From the NCBI RefSeq assembly GCF_015767275.1, contig NZ_JADWMY010000001.1, positions 558,001-622,000 on the forward strand: a DNA stretch of 64,000 nucleotides, read 5' to 3'. The DNA comes from Herbaspirillum sp. AP02 (GTDB lineage: Bacteria; Pseudomonadota; Gammaproteobacteria; Burkholderiales; Burkholderiaceae_D). Within the stretch, counting starts at the first letter, position 1; every line of letters starts with the position of its first letter. Position numbers and translations under genes: made by a program. Below, in pieces: positions 48,534-59,349 of the stretch. The notes under the pieces were generated by a model. That model searched no databases and was not told the DNA's origin. It saw only the letters and a list, made by a program, of their open reading frames with translations.

Positions 48534-49202
48534 GTGAGCATCGACCTCCAGATCCAGAAACAACTGCGTGCCGCTGATCGCGTCTTCGATCTCGATATCA
48601 CCCTGGCTTCCGACAGCCAGCGCATCGTGCTCTACGGTCCCTCCGGCTCGGGCAAGAGCCTCACGCTCAAGGCCATCGCCGGCCTGATGCGCCCCGACAG
48701 CGGCCACATCCGCGTGCATGGCCGGGTGCTGTTCGATGCCGCGCAGGGCATCGACCTGCGCGTGCAGGAGCGCAACGTGGCCTACCTGTTCCAGGACTAC
48801 GCCCTCTTCCCGCACCTCACGGTGGCGCAGAACATCGCCTTCGGCCTGACCCGGGGCAGCTTCAACACCCGTCGCCCGGCCCAGCACCCGGCGGTGATGA
48901 AGTGGCTGCAGGCCTTCGAGCTGGAGGCCATCGCCCACAGCCATCCGGCGCAGATCTCCGGCGGCCAGCGCCAGCGCGTGGCCCTGGCGCGCGCCCTGGT
49001 GGCCGAGCCCGACATGCTCTTGCTGGACGAGCCCTTCTCGGCCCTGGACCTGTCCCTGCGCCAGCGCATGCGCCAGGAACTGGCCGACCTGCAGACCCGC
49101 CTGCAGGTGCCGATGCTGCTGATCACCCACGACCCGGCCGATGTCGAGGCCCTGGGCCAGACGGTCTTCGAAGTGCGCGACGGGCGCTTGCGGGCGACGT
49201 GA
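48534..49202 (+). CDS. modC: Molybdate ABC transporter ATPase ModC (short form)
   Basis: A 222-aa ATP-binding subunit. Walker A is GPSGSGKS, the signature is ISGGQRQRVALARAL and Walker B is MLLLDEPFSAL. The start is GTG at 48534, following modB by 39 bases. E. coli ModC (352 aa) carries a C-terminal Mop domain that binds molybdate; this protein ends right after the nucleotide-binding domain, so that feedback site is absent. Confidence 0.93.
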   Translation: MSIDLQIQKQLRAADRVFDLDITLASDSQRIVLYGPSGSGKSLTLKAIAGLMRPDSGHIRVHGRVLFDAAQGIDLRVQERNVAYLFQDYALFPHLTVAQNIAFGLTRGSFNTRRPAQHPAVMKWLQAFELEAIAHSHPAQISGGQRQRVALARALVAEPDMLLLDEPFSALDLSLRQRMRQELADLQTRLQVPMLLITHDPADVEALGQTVFEVRDGRLRAT

Positions 49203-49234
49203 AGTCACCCGGCACCGACGACGAAAATACGGAC

Positions 49235-49264
49235 AAAAAAAACCGCACCCTTTTGAGGTACGGT
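49235..49264 (-). terminator. Intrinsic terminator of aceA
   Basis: On the minus strand ACCGTACC pairs with GGTGCGGT (one G-U) around a seven-base loop, followed by a run of eight T. It lies about 90 bases after the aceA stop and 33 bases after the modC stop. Confidence 0.8.
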
Positions 49265-49353
49265 CGCAAGTTCGGGGATCACCCCGCCAGCCCGCGCAAG
49301 GATGCGGACCGGCGTTACATCACACATTCACACTCAAACACTTGTCGCCGTGC

Positions 49354-50658
<1,305 letters not shown>

Positions 50659-51058
50659 GTGGATCTCCTTTTGGTCAATGATGAAGTGGCTTGAAACTGG
50701 ATGAAATCGCGAATTCCATGACTTCATAGTAGGACTGCGGGAGCGGAGCAACAATGTCTTATATAAGATATCTGTAAAATTTTTATACCAATAAATTCAA
50801 TTACTTACGCTCTCTATTTTGCGATGCGGAACGAAAAACCAGAGAATGAAAAGTCATTTTGATGCAGCGCACCCGCATTTTTCATATTGCGAAATGAAGA
50901 TTTCGTATCGTAAAAAACATGGGATGTGAAACCTCTTGCGTCCTCATCGTTCATATCCACACCATCCGCACCTGTCCTCTCTGGTTGTTTAAACGTACAA
51001 GAAGACAGAGAATAAGCACCTAACTCATGAAACGGCGATTCCACGCCGCCCTGTCTAC
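50659..51058. promoter_or_regulatory. aceA/FUSC divergent control region with three related palindromes
   Basis: This 400-base AT-richer gap has no supported gene. Three sites resemble TTTCGCATTGCGAAA, a common IclR-family type: 50817-50831 (minus-strand reading TTCCGCATCGCAAAA), 50880-50894 (TTTCATATTGCGAAA) and 50901-50915 (TTTCGTATCGTAAAA). Centres are near 50824, 50887 and 50908, spaced 63 and 21 bases apart, that is whole helical turns. No regulator gene is adjacent. Confidence 0.5.
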
Positions 51059-53290
51059 ATGCATTACGCCCTGGACATTCGCACCTTCCTCTTCAGTCAT
51101 TATTTCTATACGGGTGTGCGGATCGCGATCGGGGTGGTCGGCCTGACGCTGCTGGTGTTCAACGTGGCCGACATGCCCACCACCATGACGGTCTTCCTGG
51201 GAGCGCTGTGTACCAGCCTGATGGACCTGCCCAGCCCGCTGCGTCACAAGTTCAACGAAATGCTGGCCGGCGTGCTGCTCTGTACGGTGGTGATGCTGGT
51301 CATCAGCCTGTGTGCCCCGGTGCCCTGGCTGGTCAGCGCCATGATGGTGGTGGTGAGCTTCTTCGCCAGCATGATGGTGGTCTATGGCAAGAAGACCATG
51401 CCGCTGCAGTTTGCCGCGCTCATGGTGATGACCCTGTCGATGGAAAACCAGGTGCCGATCTCGGACGCCCTCCTCCATGCCGTGCTGTTCCTGGGCGGCG
51501 GGCTGGGCTATCTGGCCTATTCGATGACGGTGTCGTGGTTCCTGCGTCGTCGCATCAAGCAGCAGGTACTGGCCGAGGCGCTGTTCGAACTGGCACGCTA
51601 CCTGCGCATCAAGGCCGATTTCTATGACGTCAAGCATGACCTGGCAGGCCAGTTCAACCAGCTGGTGCGCCAGCAGATCGTGGTGGCCGACAAGCAGCAG
51701 GCCTCGCGCGACCTGATCCTGCGCGATCTGCATACCAAGCAGGACGGCCTGCTGGTGCAGGTCCACCTGTCCATGCTGGAGCTCTATGAACAGGTACTGT
51801 CCACCCATGCCGACTACGCCTTCCTGCGCCAGCACTTCGGCGACAGTGATGTCATGGTCTTCCTGCGCGACCTGGCGACCAAGGCCGCCCAGGACATCGA
51901 ATCGATCGCCTACGCGGTCACCCGCAAGAAGGCCTCCGAACCGAGCGTGAACTACAAGGCCGAACTGCGCGCCGTGCAGTTCGAGATGCAGGAACTGGCC
52001 CTGCCCGGCCCCCGGCAGGCTTCCCAGGAAGCCCTGACCCTCCTGCGCGTGACCTACCACAAGATTCGCGACATCATCGAACTGATCGGCCAGGTGCACC
52101 AGGCCACGCGCAATCCGGTGGACCCGCTGCCCATCCTGCCGGGTTCGGACATGACGCCTTTCCTGACCCAGCAGAAGTTCAAGTTCAACATGTTGCTGGT
52201 GAACCTGCGCTGGCAGTCACCGATCTTCCGCTTCGCCATCCGCGTCGCGCTGGCGGTGACCACGGGCCTGTGGATCTCCAGCCACCTGCCCTACATGGCG
52301 CATGGCTACTGGATCGTGCTGACCATCGTCATCATCCTCAAACCCAACTTCAGCGCCACCAAGCAGCGCATGGCCGACCGCCTCATCGGCACCGTCATCG
52401 GCTGCCTGATCACCATGCTGATCCTGCGCTTCGTGCACAATCCGCTGGGCCAGCTGGCGGTGCTGTTCGCCGCCAGCGTGGCGGCACCTGCCTTCACCTA
52501 CATCAAGTATCGCTATACCGCCATCGCCGCCTCGGTACAGATCCTGATGCTGCTGAACCTGCTGGTGCCGGCCGGCCACCAGGGCGTGATCGGCGAACGC
52601 CTGATCGACACCATCATCGGCGTGCTCATCGCCACCGTGTTCTCCTACGTGCTGCCGGCCTGGGAATACCGCGACCTGCCCAAGCTGCTGCGCAACGTGC
52701 TCAAGGCCAGCCAGCGCTACCTGACCGCCAGCCGCGACATGCTCGAAGGGAAGGTGCAGGACGATTTCTTCTATCGGGTCTGCCGCAAGGGCTTCATGGA
52801 CAGCCTGGCGGCCCTGATCTCGGCGCTGGTGCGCATGATGGACGAGCCGGCGACCAAGCAGCGGGCGGTGCGCGAACTGAACCGCTTCATCGTGCAGAAC
52901 TACCTGGTGGCGGCGCATATCGCGGCGCTGCGCCTGATGCTGCGGCGCCAGCAGGAAAATCTGCCGCAAGCCGCCATCAGCAAGCTCATCGAAGACACCT
53001 ATCTGGAAGCCAGCGAACACCTGGCCGAAGCGCAGCGCCTGCTGGCGCCCAAGCCGAGAAAGCGCGGCGGCGCCGTGGTGGTCTCGCCGGAGGCAGCGGA
53101 AGACAAGGCCCTGTCCGGCAAGATCGAACTGATCGGCCCGGTCACGCCGGCCCCCATCCCGGCCGAGGCCAGTGCCTGGTCGGGCTGGGACAACCTGCGC
53201 CGGCGCAGTCACCAGCTCAATCAGGACCTCAAGGAAATCGTGAGCCAGACGGCGGCCATCGACAAGGAACTGCGCAAGGTGCCGGACTGA
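51059..53290 (+). CDS. FUSC-family inner-membrane protein (YccS-like)
   Basis: A 743-aa protein with two hydrophobic bundles (about 10-165 and 385-530) separated by a soluble helical domain, the layout of the FUSC/YccS/AaeB superfamily linked to efflux of aromatic acids and fusaric acid. The segments GYWIVLTIVIILKPNFSATKQRMADRLIGTVIGCLITMLILRF and a first-half equivalent are the conserved FUSC motif. The C-terminal ~200 residues are cytoplasmic and helical. It is divergent from aceA; no partner fusion protein is adjacent. Substrate unknown. Confidence 0.85.
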   Translation: MHYALDIRTFLFSHYFYTGVRIAIGVVGLTLLVFNVADMPTTMTVFLGALCTSLMDLPSPLRHKFNEMLAGVLLCTVVMLVISLCAPVPWLVSAMMVVVSFFASMMVVYGKKTMPLQFAALMVMTLSMENQVPISDALLHAVLFLGGGLGYLAYSMTVSWFLRRRIKQQVLAEALFELARYLRIKADFYDVKHDLAGQFNQLVRQQIVVADKQQASRDLILRDLHTKQDGLLVQVHLSMLELYEQVLSTHADYAFLRQHFGDSDVMVFLRDLATKAAQDIESIAYAVTRKKASEPSVNYKAELRAVQFEMQELALPGPRQASQEALTLLRVTYHKIRDIIELIGQVHQATRNPVDPLPILPGSDMTPFLTQQKFKFNMLLVNLRWQSPIFRFAIRVALAVTTGLWISSHLPYMAHGYWIVLTIVIILKPNFSATKQRMADRLIGTVIGCLITMLILRFVHNPLGQLAVLFAASVAAPAFTYIKYRYTAIAASVQILMLLNLLVPAGHQGVIGERLIDTIIGVLIATVFSYVLPAWEYRDLPKLLRNVLKASQRYLTASRDMLEGKVQDDFFYRVCRKGFMDSLAALISALVRMMDEPATKQRAVRELNRFIVQNYLVAAHIAALRLMLRRQQENLPQAAISKLIEDTYLEASEHLAEAQRLLAPKPRKRGGAVVVSPEAAEDKALSGKIELIGPVTPAPIPAEASAWSGWDNLRRRSHQLNQDLKEIVSQTAAIDKELRKVPD

Positions 53291-53323
53291 CGCGCCTGAA
53301 CAGCATGCAAGACCCCGCATAAG

Positions 53324-53351
53324 ACAATCGCCCGCAGATGCGGGCGATTGT
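53324..53351. terminator. Bidirectional terminator after the FUSC gene
   Basis: ACAATCGCCCGCA pairs over 13 bp with TGCGGGCGATTGT around a two-base centre. It lies between the FUSC stop at 53290 and the convergent RraA-like stop at 53379. Confidence 0.8.
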
Positions 53352-53378
53352 TCGTGTGCTGCCAGACGATGACGCGGC

Positions 53379-53870
53379 TCAGAGCGGCGAACGCGCTACC
53401 AGCACCCCATCCACATCGGCGTAGATCCAGTCGCCCGGATAGACCGGTACGCCAGCGATGCCGACCTTGATGTCGGCGTCCCCGGCCCCCTTGCGAAAGC
53501 TGCGCTGGGGGTGGGTCGCCAGGGCGCGGATGCCGACGTCGCAGGCATTGAGTTCGACCGCATCGCGCACGCAACCGTTGACCAGGATGCCGGCCCAGCC
53601 ATTGTCCTGCGCCAGTTGCCCCAGGTTGCCGCCCACCAGCGCGCAGCGCAGGCTGCCACCGCCATCGACCACCAGCACCTGGCCCTTGCCCGGCGTTTCC
53701 AGCGTGGCGCGGACCAGCACGTTATCCTCGAACACCTTCAGGGTCTTGGCCGGTCCGCTGAAGGCCTGCCTGCGCCCGAAGGAGGCAAAGATGGGAGGCA
53801 GTACGTGCAGGGTGCCGCTGGCCAGCTTGTCTTCATTGGCGTCGCACAGGTCGCAGGTGGCAAAGGACAT
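53379..53870 (-). CDS. RraA-like / HMG aldolase family protein
   Basis: A 163-aa member of the RraA/HMG aldolase family. RraA of E. coli binds RNase E and inhibits it, while close relatives are 4-hydroxy-4-methyl-2-oxoglutarate aldolases. The [24 protein letters not shown] segment keeps the Arg-Asp pair needed for metal-dependent aldolase activity, so enzymatic function is possible. The length matches E. coli RraA (161 aa). ATG 53870 begins [16 protein letters not shown]. It follows the Cache-GGDEF gene by 58 bases. Confidence 0.88.
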   Translation of the reverse strand: MSFATCDLCDANEDKLASGTLHVLPPIFASFGRRQAFSGPAKTLKVFEDNVLVRATLETPGKGQVLVVDGGGSLRCALVGGNLGQLAQDNGWAGILVNGCVRDAVELNACDVGIRALATHPQRSFRKGAGDADIKVGIAGVPVYPGDWIYADVDGVLVARSPL

Positions 53871-53928
53871 GAAGGTCTCCTCATTGACTGGATGGGTGGG
53901 TCCGGGATGGCCCGGATGGCCGGGGGCG

Positions 53929-55692
53929 CTATACCGACAGGATGCGATGCAGGCGCTTCTGATCGAACATACGAGAATCGGCCACCCGCAGCAAGGTCTC
54001 CACATCCAGCCCATCGACCGGATAGAGCGATACACCTACCGAGGCGTCGACCGTGTATTGCTGGCCATCACGCCCCTCGATGGGCTTGTTGACCGCGTGG
54101 CGGATCTTGTCGGCGATGCTGCGCGCCACTTCGATGTCGGTCACGCCATGCAGGTAGACCACGAATTCGTCCCCGCCGAAACGGGCCACCGAATCATCAT
54201 GCCGCAGGCTGTGCTGCAGGCGCTCGGCAATGGCGATCAAGACCTTGTCGCCTTCGTCATGGCCATATTCGTCGTTGACGGCCTTGAAGCGATCCAGATC
54301 GATGAAGAGCAAGGCGAAGTGCAGCGGATTGGCCTCGGAACTGTTGCGGCGGCGGAAGTCGATCTGCGCGATCAGGGAATCACGGTTCAATACATTGGTG
54401 AGGCGGTCGGTACGCAGGTTGCGCTCCATCTCCACGAAACTCAGTGCCAGTTGGCCGATCTCGTCGTTGCGATCGATGTTGAGCGCGGGGAACGGACTGC
54501 CATTGCCGATACTCTTGGCCGCCAGCGTGAGCTTGCGGATGTCGCGCAGCACCCAGCGCAACAGCAGGAAACCGATCACGAAGGTCAGGCATACCGCCAG
54601 CAGGCCCAGCATCAGGGTCTGGTAGACGCCACTGGTGACCGAACCCAGGAAGTCCGAGCGCGGCGCCGCGCTGATGGCCAGCCAGTCCAGTCCAGCCTGG
54701 TCGTGGTGCAGGCGGAAGGCGACTTCGATCTTGCTGCCCTCGCTGCGCGAGCCCAGCAGCACCAGCTTGCCCGGTGTGGGGTTGTGGATGCTCAGGTAGC
54801 GCCGCACTTCCCCGAAGGCCTGCTGTACCAGTGGCGACTTGCTGTGTTCGGCATTGAGACGCAACAGGTCCGAGCCCTGGTCATTGGATTGGTAGATCGA
54901 TTCATCCAGCGAGGTGGCGACCATGTCACCCTTCATCTCGGTAACGAAGGCCGCGCCATTGGGGCTCAACGGGAGCTGATGCAGCAGGGTCGTGAGCTGC
55001 TGCAGGCCAATGCTGCTGTTGGCCACGCCCAGCAGGCTGCCGTCGGTGTCGAAGATGGGCTTGGACAGGTTGATGCCCACCACATTGGGCTGGCGATAAT
55101 CGGCATACACGGGCGACCAGGTCTCACGCCCCTGCTGCACGGCCTGCACATACCAGGGCCGCTTGCGCGGTTCGTAGTCCTGCACGGCGGTGAGCTTCAT
55201 CTCGGTGCCGGGGCCACGCAGGTAATAGACGTAGTTCTTGTCGCCCGGCTCGCGCACGCTGAACATGAAGACGTTGATCTGCTCCTGCTTGATGCCCAGG
55301 AAACTGCCGTCGACGCCACCGAAGTAGACATAGCTGGGCTCGTCGAACAGCGAATTGGCCAGCCACAGGCGCTCTTCGAGCTCCTTGCGGGTCTGGGGAA
55401 ACGGTAGCGTGGCCGGCGGCTGGCCCGCCTCTGTCGGCGGCACCGGTGGCGGTGCCACCACGTTCAGGCTTTCGCGCGCGCCCATGGTCTGGCGGTCGAT
55501 GCCCTGCGAGACGCGTCCCATCACTTCGGTCAAGGCATTGCGTGCCAATACCTCGGTGGCATCGTCACCGGCGCGATACAGGAACCAGCCGATGGTCAAC
55601 ACCAGGCAAACCATGAGGAAGATGAAGGGCAGGATGAATAGCCGCTGCAGAGACGATTGCTTCAGAATCGCCCCCATGTGCTGTTGCTGCAT
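53929..55692 (-). CDS. Membrane diguanylate cyclase with Cache sensor
   Basis: A roughly 587-aa inner-membrane protein. Transmembrane helix 1 ([22 protein letters not shown]) and helix 2 ([23 protein letters not shown]) flank a ~300-residue periplasmic double-Cache domain ([39 protein letters not shown] is the Cache signature). HAMP and GGDEF domains follow, with intact FGGDEF and [11 protein letters not shown], so c-di-GMP synthesis in response to a periplasmic ligand is likely. Start choice is uncertain: ATG 55692 or 55677; the frame is open to 55875 but the extra part is not protein-like. Confidence 0.88.
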   Translation of the reverse strand: MQQQHMGAILKQSSLQRLFILPFIFLMVCLVLTIGWFLYRAGDDATEVLARNALTEVMGRVSQGIDRQTMGARESLNVVAPPPVPPTEAGQPPATLPFPQTRKELEERLWLANSLFDEPSYVYFGGVDGSFLGIKQEQINVFMFSVREPGDKNYVYYLRGPGTEMKLTAVQDYEPRKRPWYVQAVQQGRETWSPVYADYRQPNVVGINLSKPIFDTDGSLLGVANSSIGLQQLTTLLHQLPLSPNGAAFVTEMKGDMVATSLDESIYQSNDQGSDLLRLNAEHSKSPLVQQAFGEVRRYLSIHNPTPGKLVLLGSRSEGSKIEVAFRLHHDQAGLDWLAISAAPRSDFLGSVTSGVYQTLMLGLLAVCLTFVIGFLLLRWVLRDIRKLTLAAKSIGNGSPFPALNIDRNDEIGQLALSFVEMERNLRTDRLTNVLNRDSLIAQIDFRRRNSSEANPLHFALLFIDLDRFKAVNDEYGHDEGDKVLIAIAERLQHSLRHDDSVARFGGDEFVVYLHGVTDIEVARSIADKIRHAVNKPIEGRDGQQYTVDASVGVSLYPVDGLDVETLLRVADSRMFDQKRLHRILSV

Positions 55693-56197
55693 TGACCGCG
55701 AGTTCCCGATATGACCATGAATTCCTTGCTGCCGAGCAACAAACCCCTTCCCCGGCGATTGCAGCAGAGGCTCTAGCCTCGATCGATGGCGCACCTGTTT
55801 TTCATCCTGTGGCGCACTCCCCTTGATGAAAGTAAATATCACATTTTGCGCCGTCTTGGTGAGCGTTTTCTGCAATGCGGCGAAAGAAAAGGCCGTGAGC
55901 GATTCGCCCAGGAAGCACGCTGGACGTGGAGTGTAGCAAATTCATCAACCAAATTAAATGTATTACAACTTTCCAGAACGGATGTGCAGAAGCCCGCTGT
56001 CAAAGTGAATCAAATTGCCCGCCAGGATGCATAAAAAAGCGGCGGGACATGAAATCATGTTCCCGCCGCCTTTCGTGCTTCTTGCTGTTTCCTTCTGCTT
56101 CCTTCTTCTTTCTGCTTCTTTCTTCTTCCTGCCGGTCGACCCGGCGGCAGATCGGCGTGGTGCCGACTGCCTCCCTGCCGCCCTTGCTTCCAGGCAG
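55693..56197. other. Intergenic region between the GGDEF gene and clpB
   Basis: 505 bases without a gene. AT-rich DNA at 55820-56030 probably holds the promoter of the GGDEF gene. The clpB terminator is at 56033-56071, and 56072-56197 is the purine-rich (on the minus strand) clpB 3' untranslated region. The short open frames here are shadows. Confidence 0.5.
56033..56071 (-). terminator. Terminator of clpB
   Basis: On the minus strand a hairpin of about 14 bp with one bulge (GGCGGGAACATGA with TCATGTCCCGCC) is followed by six T (the A-run at 56033-56038). It is 127 bases after the clpB stop. Confidence 0.8.
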
Positions 56198-58783
56198 TTA
56201 TTTGCTGAACGCCAGTTGACCGTTCTCCACCTCGACATGTATGACATCCTTGGGACCGAACTTGCCGGCCAGGATCTCCTTGGACAGCGGATTCTCGATC
56301 TCCTGCTGGATGGCGCGCTTGAGCGGGCGAGCACCGTAGACCGGATCGAAACCGGCCTCGGCGATCTTCTGCAAGCCGGCTTCGCTGATCTGCAGACCGA
56401 TCTCCAGCTTGGCCAGGCGCTGCTCCAGGATGCGCAGCTGGATCTTGGCGATGGCGCCGATATTCTTGGCGTCCAACGCGTGGAAGACCACGATCTCGTC
56501 CACCCGGTTGATGAATTCCGGACGGAAGTGCGTACGCACCTCGGCCATCACGGCCAGCTTCACCAGCGCCGGATCGCTGTCTTCCATGCTCTGGATACGA
56601 TGCGAGCCCAGGTTGGAGGTCATCACGATCACGGTGTTCTTGAAGTCCACGGTCCGCCCCTGGCCATCGGTCATGCGGCCATCGTCCAGCACCTGCAACA
56701 GCACGTTGAAGACATCCGGGTGGGCCTTCTCGATTTCATCGAGCAGGATCACGCTGTAGGGCTTGCGCCGCACGGCCTCGGTCAGGTAGCCGCCCTCTTC
56801 GTAGCCGACGTAGCCCGGCGGCGCGCCGATCAGGCGGGCCACGGAATGCTTCTCCATGAACTCGCTCATGTCGATGCGGATCATCGCTTCCTCGGTGTCG
56901 AACAGGTAGGACGCCAGCGCCTTGCACAGCTCGGTCTTGCCGACCCCGGTGGGGCCCAGGAACATGAAGGAACCGTAGGGTTTGCTGGGGTCCCCCAGGC
57001 CGGCACGCGAGCGGCGGATGGCGTCGGAGACGGCCACAATGGCTTCGTCCTGGCCGACCACGCGTTCATGCAGCACGTCTTCCATGTGCAGCAGTTTTTC
57101 ACGTTCGCCCTGCATCATGCGCGACACCGGGATACCGGTGGCGCGGGCCACGATCTCGGCAATTTCCTCGGCGCCCACCTGGGTGCGGACCAGCTTGGGC
57201 TTCTCGGTGGTGACACCGGCGGCGTCCTTCTTGTTCTGCACTTCCAGCGCGGCTTCCAGCTCGGCCAGCTTGCCGTACTTGAGCTCCGAGACCTTCTGCC
57301 AGTCGCTCTTGCGGGTGGCCTCTTCCATCTGCAGGCGCACCTTCTCGATCTCTTCCTTGAGCTGCTGGCCACCCTGGGCGGTCGACTTCTCGGCCTTCCA
57401 GATTTCTTCCAGGTCGGCGTACTCGCGCTCCAACTTCTCGATCTCTTCCTCGATCAGCTGCAGGCGCTTCTGCGAGGCTTCGTCCTTCTCGCGCTTGACG
57501 GCTTCACGCTCGATCTTCAGCTGGATCAGGCGGCGGTCGAGCTTGTCCATCACCTCCGGCTTGGAGTCGATCTCGATCTTGATCTTGGCGGCGGCTTCGT
57601 CGATCAGGTCGATCGCCTTGTCCGGCAGGAAGCGGTCGGTGATGTAGCGATGCGACAGCTCGGCCGCAGCCACGATGGCGGGGTCGGTGATGTCCACGCC
57701 GTGGTGCACCTCATACTTCTCCTGCAAGCCACGCAGGATGGCGATGGTGGCCTCCACGCTGGGCTCGTCTACCAGGATCTTCTGGAAACGACGCTCCAGG
57801 GCGGCATCCTTCTCGATGTACTGGCGGTATTCGTCCAGGGTGGTGGCGCCCACGCAATGCAGCTCGCCACGGGCCAAGGCCGGCTTGAGCATATTGCCGG
57901 CATCCATGGCGCCCTCGGCCTTGCCGGCGCCCACCATGGTATGCAGCTCATCGATGAAGACGATGGTCTGACCTTCGTCCTGGGCGATTTCCTTCAAGAC
58001 CGCCTTCAGGCGTTCTTCGAATTCACCACGATACTTGGCACCGGCCAAGAGAGCCGCCATGTCCAGCGACAGCACGCGCTTGGACTTGAGGCTGTCCGGC
58101 ACCTCGCCGTTGACGATGCGCTGGGCCAGGCCTTCGACGATAGCGGTCTTGCCCACGCCCGGTTCGCCGATGAGCACGGGGTTGTTCTTGCTGCGCCGTT
58201 GCAGTACCTGGATGGCGCGGCGGATTTCATCGTCGCGGCCGATCACCGGATCGAGCTTGCCGGCACGGGCACGCTCGGTCAGGTCCAGGGTGTATTTCTT
58301 GAGGGCTTCGCGCTGGCCTTCGTCCTGCTGCGAGGACACCGAAGCACCGCCGCGCACGGCCTGGATGGCCGCTTCCAGCGACTTGCGGGTGAGGCCGTTT
58401 TCACGGGCGGCGCGGCCGGCATCGGATTTGTCGTCCGCCAGGCCCAGCAGCACCATTTCGCTGGCGACGAACTGGTCGCCATGCTTTTGCGCTTCCTTGT
58501 CGGCCAGGTTCAGCAGGGCCACCAGTTCGCGCCCGACCTGCACTTCGCCGCCGTTGCCGGAAACTTGCGGCAGGCGCTTGACGGCCGCCTGCAAGGCGGT
58601 ATTGAGGCCGTTCACGTTGACGCCGGCACGCTGCAGCAACGAGCGCGCGCCGCCGTCATCCTGGCCCAGCAGGGCCAGGATCAGGTGGACCGGTTCGATA
58701 TATTGATTGTCGTGGCCGACCGCCTGGGATTGCGCATCGGCCAGCGCTTCCTGCAATTTCGTGGTGAGTTTGTCGAGACGCAT
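56198..58783 (-). CDS. clpB: Protein disaggregase ClpB
   Basis: An 861-aa Hsp100 AAA+ chaperone that works with DnaK to resolubilise aggregates. The order is N-terminal Clp domain (1-145), NBD1 with Walker A GEPGVGKT (206-213), the long coiled-coil middle domain (about 410-530, [36 protein letters not shown]), and NBD2 with GPTGVGKT. Pore-loop and sensor motifs are present ([25 protein letters not shown]). The start at 58783 has a GGAG ribosome site. A sigma-32 type promoter precedes it. Confidence 0.97.
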   Translation of the reverse strand: MRLDKLTTKLQEALADAQSQAVGHDNQYIEPVHLILALLGQDDGGARSLLQRAGVNVNGLNTALQAAVKRLPQVSGNGGEVQVGRELVALLNLADKEAQKHGDQFVASEMVLLGLADDKSDAGRAARENGLTRKSLEAAIQAVRGGASVSSQQDEGQREALKKYTLDLTERARAGKLDPVIGRDDEIRRAIQVLQRRSKNNPVLIGEPGVGKTAIVEGLAQRIVNGEVPDSLKSKRVLSLDMAALLAGAKYRGEFEERLKAVLKEIAQDEGQTIVFIDELHTMVGAGKAEGAMDAGNMLKPALARGELHCVGATTLDEYRQYIEKDAALERRFQKILVDEPSVEATIAILRGLQEKYEVHHGVDITDPAIVAAAELSHRYITDRFLPDKAIDLIDEAAAKIKIEIDSKPEVMDKLDRRLIQLKIEREAVKREKDEASQKRLQLIEEEIEKLEREYADLEEIWKAEKSTAQGGQQLKEEIEKVRLQMEEATRKSDWQKVSELKYGKLAELEAALEVQNKKDAAGVTTEKPKLVRTQVGAEEIAEIVARATGIPVSRMMQGEREKLLHMEDVLHERVVGQDEAIVAVSDAIRRSRAGLGDPSKPYGSFMFLGPTGVGKTELCKALASYLFDTEEAMIRIDMSEFMEKHSVARLIGAPPGYVGYEEGGYLTEAVRRKPYSVILLDEIEKAHPDVFNVLLQVLDDGRMTDGQGRTVDFKNTVIVMTSNLGSHRIQSMEDSDPALVKLAVMAEVRTHFRPEFINRVDEIVVFHALDAKNIGAIAKIQLRILEQRLAKLEIGLQISEAGLQKIAEAGFDPVYGARPLKRAIQQEIENPLSKEILAGKFGPKDVIHVEVENGQLAFSK

Positions 58784-58812
58784 GGTTCGCTCCAATTTTT
58801 CAATGAGATGAA

Positions 58813-58839
58813 AGTTGGGCCTGCGCTTTGATTTTCAAG
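58813..58839 (-). promoter_or_regulatory. Sigma-32 heat-shock promoter of clpB
   Basis: On the minus strand CTTGAAA (58839-58833), a 13-base spacer and CCCAACT (58819-58813) match the sigma-32 consensus CTTGAAA-N11-16-CCCATNT. It lies about 30 bases before the clpB start. Confidence 0.82.
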
Positions 58840-58887
58840 CAATGATCATGCCGTCTGTTTTGATCTGCATCAGTTCGCTGATAATCG

Positions 58888-59262
58888 TCAGCCCGCCAAT
58901 GCCCGGTAGCTTGCAAACCCGGCAACACACAGCACGATGGAGCCCAGCAGGTGCAGCCCGGAATGGCCGATGGCCCATAGGTAATCGCCCCGCTGCAAGA
59001 GGATCATGGCCTCGGCCGAGAAGGTCGAAAAGGTGGTCAGGCCGCCCAGGAAGCCGGTCACCGCGAACAGGCGCCATTCGGGCGACAAACCGGGATGCTG
59101 CTCGAAATAGGCCACCAGGAAACCGATCACGTAGGCACCGATCCAGTTGGCCGCCAGCGTGCCCAACGGCACGAAGTGGCCGGAGATATTCCACACCACC
59201 GAGATGCGCCAGCGCAGCCAGGCGCCCAGCGTCGCTCCGATTCCCACTGCCAGCCATCCCAT
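58888..59262 (-). CDS. crcB: Fluoride ion exporter CrcB
   Basis: A 124-aa membrane protein with four helices that forms a dual-topology fluoride channel. The N-terminal GWLAVGIGATLGAWLRWR and central GTLAANWIGAYVIGFL, then TGFLGGLTTFSTFSAE (with the phenylalanine box), are CrcB signatures. ATG 59262 has AAGGGGG upstream; the frame is open to 59337 but that part is low-complexity Arg. I see no fluoride riboswitch motif before it. Confidence 0.94.
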   Translation of the reverse strand: MGWLAVGIGATLGAWLRWRISVVWNISGHFVPLGTLAANWIGAYVIGFLVAYFEQHPGLSPEWRLFAVTGFLGGLTTFSTFSAEAMILLQRGDYLWAIGHSGLHLLGSIVLCVAGFASYRALAG

Positions 59263-59349
59263 CGTCGTCCCCCTTGCCTGCCCCATCGGGCCGTCTTTTG
59301 TCCGCAATCTCACGCGCAATCGCACCCGCACCCGCAAACTTGTACGCGA

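Noticed and set aside
50814..51044. A 76-codon open frame on the minus strand between aceA and the FUSC gene
   Set aside because: It has no ribosome site, no homology I can recognise and covers the phased palindromes, so it is more likely promoter DNA.
56015..58831. A 938-codon open frame antisense to clpB
   Set aside because: It mirrors clpB codons in a GC-rich genome, has low-complexity Leu/Gly/Asp/His-rich composition, no ribosome site and no recognisable domain. clpB is unmistakable on the other strand.
59263..59349. Possible fluoride riboswitch before crcB
   Set aside because: The conserved GGCGAUGG...pseudoknot pattern is not visible; the region contains only a CGCA/CCGCAC-type short repeat.
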